The notes under the pieces are model-generated. The model had not been told where the DNA came from, made no database searches, and worked only from the letters and a program-made list of their open reading frames with translations. A DNA stretch of 54,146 bases, taken from assembly GCA_023416335.1 (NCBI GenBank), contig JAEZHY010000250.1, positions 1 to 54,146 of the forward strand, given 5' to 3'. This document shows, piece by piece, positions 50,456-54,146 of the stretch. The position numbers were made by a program, and so were the translations under genes. How positions within the stretch are numbered: position 1 is the first letter of the stretch; the number at the start of each line of letters is the position of its first letter. This stretch comes from Pseudomonadota bacterium. Lineage in GTDB: Bacteria; Desulfobacterota; Syntrophobacteria; Syntrophobacterales; Syntrophobacteraceae.

Positions 50456-51667
50456 ATGGACGATAAATTCGTAATTCTGGTCGGCGACGGAATGGGGGAT
50501 TACCCGAACGACCGGTTGGGAGGGCTTACGCCTCTTGAGGCGGCTCAAACTCCCAATCTGGACCGGCTTGCCGGAATCGGGCAAATGGGGACCGTGCTAA
50601 CAGTACCAAAAGGCATGGACCCGGGAAGCGACGTAGCGAACATGAGCCTCCTCGGGTACGATCCCGCTATCTATCACACCGGCAGGGGACCGCTCGAAGC
50701 TGCGAGCATGGGAGTACAACTTCACCCCGATGACGTCGCTTTCAGGTGCAATATTGTATTCCTGGATGAAGACGGTTCCGGCCGGGTGCTCATGGGAGAC
50801 TACTCCGCGGGACATATTTCCACTGCCGAAGCGAACGAACTCGTTTCAGCCCTCCAGGGCGCCGTATCGGAAACGCCGCTGAAGCTCTATCCCGGCGTAA
50901 GCTATCGCCACCTGCTCGTCTGGAGAGGTGGGCCGGATCGCCTCAAAATGACTCCTCCACACGACATAACAGGCATGGCGATCGCTCCCTATGACGCCGT
51001 TGCGTCCGAACCGGTCCTGCACTCTTTCGCGACTGCGGCGGCAAGGATTCTGAAAGACCATCCGGTGAACATCAGGCGAAAGAGCGAGGGCAAAAAGCCG
51101 GCCAATGCCGTCTGGCCCTGGGGACAGGGGAAAGCTCCATCTATGCCGAAGCTTCGCGACCGGTTCGGAGTCGAAGGCGCAATGATTTCCGCGGTCGACC
51201 TGCTCAAGGGAATCGGAGTGTATGCCGGCCTGGAGCCAATAGATGTTCCGGGGGCGACGGGATACCTCGATACTAATTTCGATGGAAAAGTCGCGGCGGC
51301 TCTTTCGGCCCTCGAAAAAGGAAATTTTGTATTCCTGCACCTGGAAGCCCCGGATGAAGCTTCGCACGAAGGAAGCCTGGAAAAGAAGCTGGAAGCCATT
51401 CAAAAGTTCGATGAACGAATTGTCGGGCCGATGCTGGAAGGATTGCGCAAGTACCCAAGCGTGAAAGTCCTGGTCTCTCCCGATCACTATACGCCCATTT
51501 CGAAGCGGACTCATTCAACCGATCCGGTGCCTTTCATCATGGCAAAGCTGGTTTCGGGCAGCATTGCAGCCGGCTCGGGCAGAAAATATTCCGAGCGCGA
51601 AGCCGGCGCAACCGGACTGCAACTCGGTTCGGGAGTGGAACTGTTCCGCGCTTTTATGGAGATGTGA
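50456..51667 (+). CDS. Phosphoglycerate-mutase-like protein of the ApgM family, candidate homoserine kinase
   Basis: Protein of 403 residues of the alkaline-phosphatase superfamily, archaeal-type cofactor-independent phosphoglycerate mutase: VGDGMGDYPNDRLGGLTPLE, the catalytic Ser in DPGSDVANMSLLGYDP, LHPDDVAFRCNIVFLDEDG, HLEAPDEASHEGSLEKKLEA and VSPDHYTPISKRTHSTDPVP for the metal ligands. The default call would be mutase, but the gene sits right after hom and relatives in Bacteroides and Desulfovibrio have, as I recall, been shown to be homoserine kinases. No thrB is nearby. Its stop overlaps the next gene (TGATG). Confidence 0.85.
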   Translation: MDDKFVILVGDGMGDYPNDRLGGLTPLEAAQTPNLDRLAGIGQMGTVLTVPKGMDPGSDVANMSLLGYDPAIYHTGRGPLEAASMGVQLHPDDVAFRCNIVFLDEDGSGRVLMGDYSAGHISTAEANELVSALQGAVSETPLKLYPGVSYRHLLVWRGGPDRLKMTPPHDITGMAIAPYDAVASEPVLHSFATAAARILKDHPVNIRRKSEGKKPANAVWPWGQGKAPSMPKLRDRFGVEGAMISAVDLLKGIGVYAGLEPIDVPGATGYLDTNFDGKVAAALSALEKGNFVFLHLEAPDEASHEGSLEKKLEAIQKFDERIVGPMLEGLRKYPSVKVLVSPDHYTPISKRTHSTDPVPFIMAKLVSGSIAAGSGRKYSEREAGATGLQLGSGVELFRAFMEM

Positions 51668-52122
51668 TGCCGCGGCGGCCAATGCCGCCATGCTCGATCC
51701 AGGAGAGGAAAACTCGAAAATTGGCTTCTGAGAATCAATTCAGAGTCACTTACGGCGATACCGACGCAATGGGTTTTGCCTATTATGGCAATTACCTGAA
51801 ATGGTTCGAAACAGGACGTTCGGAGTGGTTCCGGTGCACGGGAAAGAGCTATCGTGAACTGGAAAAGGGAGGCATTTTCCTGCCGGTCGTCGAGGCCCAT
51901 TGTTCATACATAAAGCCGGCCTTCTACGACGACCTGCTCACGATCAGGACTTCCTTCAGATTTGCCGGTCCCGCCCGCCTGAGATTCGACTACGAAATTT
52001 TCCGGCAGGATGAACTCCTCACGGAAGGGTACACCCTGCATGTCTGTATGAACAGCGACAAGAAAGTGCAGAAACCGCCGAAGTTTCTTCGGGACCTCCT
52101 GGTCGCAGCACAGGATAAGTAA
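51667..52122 (+). CDS. Hotdog-fold acyl-CoA thioesterase (YbgC/4-hydroxybenzoyl-CoA type)
   Basis: Family blocks start at FRVTYGDTDAMGFAYYGNYL (catalytic Asp in DTDAMG) and continue KWFETGRSEWFRCTG, VVEAHCSYIKPAFYDDLLTI and RFDYEIFRQDELLTEGYTLH. The enzyme hydrolyses acyl-CoA thioesters in the cytoplasm. The start is uncertain: ATG 51667 overlaps the previous stop (coupling) but gives a 22-residue Arg/Pro-rich extension; TTG 51721, with AGGAGAGGA 12 bases upstream, gives the usual family length. It is the last gene of the operon; no link with threonine synthesis is apparent. Confidence 0.85.
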   Translation: MPRRPMPPCSIQERKTRKLASENQFRVTYGDTDAMGFAYYGNYLKWFETGRSEWFRCTGKSYRELEKGGIFLPVVEAHCSYIKPAFYDDLLTIRTSFRFAGPARLRFDYEIFRQDELLTEGYTLHVCMNSDKKVQKPPKFLRDLLVAAQDK

Positions 52123-52534
52123 AGACGGCAGGTCGTAGGATGGGTGGGAGCGAAGCGGGAACCCATCGGTTTTAGAGTAAACGGCGAGCCGGGTAGGGTG
52201 GGCACCGGCTTTTCGGGTGCCCACCGTCCGGCCAATCCGATATTTTCGTTCCGAGGGGGGCAGTGGGCACGATAAAACCCAATGTTGTTGCTTTAAGGAA
52301 ATACGCCGCTGGTTCCCAAGGTCCGCCTTGGGAACCCCGCCCCGGCAGGCTGGATAGTATCCGGTACGTGCTGTCCAAAATACTTGGCCTACCGGGACGA
52401 GGTTATTAAAGCAACAATATTGACGATAAACCCGTGCCTACCCTGCCTTGTTCACCGTCCACCGCTTCGGACCTTGAATTGAAGTTTCATGTGCCTGCCG
52501 GGCTGCGGGCTCAGATATCCGATATGAGGAAAAT
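52123..52534. repeat. Spacer with nested repeats
   Basis: No gene. In order: GTAGGATGGGTG...CCCATCG (52134-52169), GTAGGGTGGGCAC...GTGCCCACC (52179-52242), a 17-bp inverted repeat pair CAATGTTGTTGCTTTAA (52280-52296) / TTAAAGCAACAATATTG (52406-52422), inside which lies a GGTTCCCAAG hairpin (52311-52336). Confidence 0.6.
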
Positions 52535-53257
52535 ATGATTATATTCCCGGCCATTGACCTGAAAGGCGGACTTTGCGTCCGACTTATGCAGGGTGATCCC
52601 GACCGCGCTACGGTTTACGGAAAGGACCCGGTTGCCGTCGCAAAGCACTGGGAGTCGGAAGGAGCGGAATGGCTCCATCTGGTAGACCTGGACGGAGCAT
52701 TCACGAAAGTCCCCGCAAACCGGTCGATCATACTTAAAATCGCGGAATCGGTTTCCATCCCCGTCGAGGTCGGCGGCGGGATTCGCTCGCTGGAAAACGT
52801 GGATGACTATCTTTCATCCGGAGTTGCACGGGTCATTATCGGAACGGCCGCACTGAGGCAGCCGGAAATCCTGGAAGAAGCCTGCCTCCGCCATCCCGGA
52901 AAAGTTGCTTTGGGGCTCGATGCGCGTGACGGACGTGTTGCGGTCGAGGGCTGGAAGGAAGCCACGGATACGGACGCGGTCTCGCTGGTGCTCCGGTTCG
53001 CCAAACTTCCGCTCGCCGCGGTGATATACACGGACATCCACAGGGACGGCATGCAGACCGGGGTCAACATCGAGGCCACGCAACGGCTGCTCGAAGACAC
53101 GGGCGTCCCGGTGATCGCTTCCGGCGGAGTCTCCACCCTCGAAGACATCAAAAAGCTGCTGCCGCTCGTTCCCCTGGGGCTTCAGGGAGTGATCACCGGC
53201 AGGGCTATCTATGAAGGCACGCTCGATCTCCGCGAGGCAATCGCCCTGAGCCGCTGA
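52535..53257 (+). CDS. hisA: ProFAR isomerase, histidine biosynthesis
   Basis: Protein of 240 residues, full length. It opens the ribose ring of ProFAR to PRFAR in the histidine pathway. The TIM-barrel halves are visible: IIFPAIDLKGGLCVRLMQGD (catalytic Asp8), LHLVDLDGAF, VEVGGGIRSLENVDDYLSSG, RVIIGTAAL, ALGLDARDGRVAVEGW, IYTDIHRDGMQTGVN and VIASGGVSTLEDIK, GVITGRAIYEGT. No other his gene is in the window, so the cluster is either split or continues elsewhere. The start follows GAGGAAAAT. Confidence 0.95.
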   Translation: MIIFPAIDLKGGLCVRLMQGDPDRATVYGKDPVAVAKHWESEGAEWLHLVDLDGAFTKVPANRSIILKIAESVSIPVEVGGGIRSLENVDDYLSSGVARVIIGTAALRQPEILEEACLRHPGKVALGLDARDGRVAVEGWKEATDTDAVSLVLRFAKLPLAAVIYTDIHRDGMQTGVNIEATQRLLEDTGVPVIASGGVSTLEDIKKLLPLVPLGLQGVITGRAIYEGTLDLREAIALSR

Positions 53258-53300
53258 CGGGAACGCGGATTTCGAATCACTTTCGAAAGTGAGGTCCGAC

Positions 53301-53747
53301 ATGGAATTGCAGCAAAGAATCGAACAGGCTCTGAAGAATGCGATGCGCGAAAAGAGCGAAGTCAAGCGGGACGCCATCCGCATGCTCCTGACTGCGCTGA
53401 AGCTAAAAGAAAAAGAAATCAAGCGCCAACCCGACGAAGCGGAAATCCAGCAGGTGATTTCCTCGCTCATTAAGCAGCGCCGCGATTCCGCCGAGCAGTA
53501 CAAGGCGGGCGGACGCGCAGATCTTGCCGCGAAGGAAGAGGACGAGATCCGCATTCTCCAGGAGTTTCTGCCACAGCAACTCTCACCCGAAGAACTGGAG
53601 AAACTCGTCGCCGAGGCCGTCGCCGAATCCGGCGCCGTGTCCCCTAAAGAGATGGGCAAGGTCATGAAACTCCTGATGCCGAAAGTGGCCGGACGGGCCG
53701 AGGGCAAAACAGTAAACGAACTGGTTCGGCAGAAACTCGGCGGCTAG
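53301..53747 (+). CDS. GatB/YqeY domain protein
   Basis: Protein of 148 residues, start at the ATG behind GTGAGGTCCGAC. Sequence blocks MELQQRIEQALKNAMREKSE, VKRDAIRMLLTALKLKEKEI, SLIKQRRDSAEQYKAGGRAD, EDEIRILQEFLPQQLSPEEL and SPKEMGKVMKLLMPKVAGRA are the YqeY type, related to the tail domain of GatB amidotransferase. It may bind tRNA. It commonly lies ahead of dnaG and rpoD, and dnaG indeed follows. 43 bases after hisA. Confidence 0.92.
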   Translation: MELQQRIEQALKNAMREKSEVKRDAIRMLLTALKLKEKEIKRQPDEAEIQQVISSLIKQRRDSAEQYKAGGRADLAAKEEDEIRILQEFLPQQLSPEELEKLVAEAVAESGAVSPKEMGKVMKLLMPKVAGRAEGKTVNELVRQKLGG

Positions 53748-53779
53748 CAAGAGTACCTCAGAAAAAAGTCACAAAATAC

Positions 53780-53808
53780 TTGATTTGAAGGTAACCGAAG
53801 GCTAAAAA
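53780..53808 (+). promoter_or_regulatory. Possible promoter ahead of dnaG
   Basis: TTGATT, exactly 17 bases, TAAAAA, 63 bases before the dnaG start. Spacing is good, the -10 box weak. Confidence 0.35.
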
Positions 53809-53871
53809 TCAGTACTTTTCTTCGTTGAGTTGGTAATAGCCTTTTCCCCTTCTCCAAGCAGGCTGGCTGAG

Positions 53872-54146
53872 GTGACTGTTTCCGGTATCGCCACTCTTGT
53901 TAAGCAGGCAGTGGACATAGTCGATGTGATAGGCCGGGTGGTCCCGTTGCGCCGTTCCGGAAATCGTCATGTCGGTCTATGCCCGTTTCACCAGGAAAAG
54001 ACTCCATCCTTCCAGGTGGATGCGGAGAACCAGCTCTACTATTGTTTTGGATGCGGCAGTGGAGGCGATGTCCTCAGTTTTGTAATGAGGCATCAGAACC
54101 TTGGGTTCTCCGAAGCCGTAAAGTTTCTTTCCGAACGCTACAACAT
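53872..54146 (+). CDS. dnaG: DNA primase, 3' truncated by window edge
   Basis: The first 91 codons of primase are present from GTG 53872. DnaG makes RNA primers for replication. Visible parts: the helical start LVKQAVDIVDVIGRVVPLRR, then the zinc-binding CHC2 domain with GLCPFHQEKTPSFQVD and YYCFGCGSGGDVLSFVM, giving the Cys-His-Cys-Cys ligands. The frame stays open upstream of the GTG, but the product start fits the family. It follows the YqeY gene, as in the conserved yqeY-dnaG-rpoD order. Confidence 0.95.
   Translation, partial: MTVSGIATLVKQAVDIVDVIGRVVPLRRSGNRHVGLCPFHQEKTPSFQVDAENQLYYCFGCGSGGDVLSFVMRHQNLGFSEAVKFLSERYN

Overview
The window (about 54 kb, GC-rich in its core) looks like a chromosome segment of a deltaproteobacterial anaerobe of the Syntrophobacter type. 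This is an inference from gene content and style: an orphan-heavy mix of PAS/GAF sensor proteins, a GcvT-SHMT fusion, the selenocysteine factor SelB, a C_GCAxxG_C_C redox protein, a gap-pgk-tpiA-secG cluster, an alaC-hom-phosphoglycerate-mutase-like cluster, and long gene-poor spacers full of short dispersed palindromic repeats. No rRNA, tRNA, CRISPR array, transposase or recombinase gene was recognised.

Positions 1-7 kb form an accessory island. It opens with the 3' part of a ribosome-rescue factor gene (arfB, GGQ motif visible). Downstream come at least three arfB 3' remnants in the same orientation, all beginning just after the GGQ codons. Three of them share one junction: CTGTTAAAYAGT, four variable bases, AACGTTAA. 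Between them sit unrelated cargo genes: an alpha/beta hydrolase, a two-gene minus-strand unit of unknown function, an RHH/MazF toxin-antitoxin pair, a small conserved protein and two decayed hicAB modules. The remnants decay with distance from arfB. This fits repeated insertion at one site inside arfB, or tandem duplication of the site, and is the most unusual structure in the window.

Positions 7-25 kb carry metabolic and regulatory genes: a PAS-PAS-LuxR regulator, an ATP-grasp enzyme with a flavin-binding PNPOx-like protein, a crotonase, a GNAT, an NTF2-like protein, the 882-residue GcvT-SHMT fusion, an AAA ATPase with an N-terminal domain of unknown function, a 3D-domain protein, a sensory adenylate/guanylate cyclase, uvrB and a coiled-coil membrane protein. 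Positions 25-38 kb hold a small secreted protein, a rubrerythrin-like protein, a LytS/LytTR two-component system placed just after a CstA-type transporter (a BtsSR/BtsT-like pyruvate-sensing arrangement), a GNAT-DegT pair, a sensor kinase with a Cys-rich PAS domain, and a divergent C_GCAxxG_C_C/LysR pair around a palindrome.

Positions 38-54 kb are housekeeping: the gap-pgk-tpiA-secG operon with a clear terminator, a SAM hydroxide adenosyltransferase, an inositol-monophosphatase-family enzyme, selB, the alaC-hom-apgM-like-thioesterase operon, hisA, a GatB/YqeY protein, and the start of dnaG running off the end. The mutase-like gene next to hom is a good candidate for the missing homoserine kinase. 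The intergenic spacers contain at least eight families of dispersed repeats, described separately.
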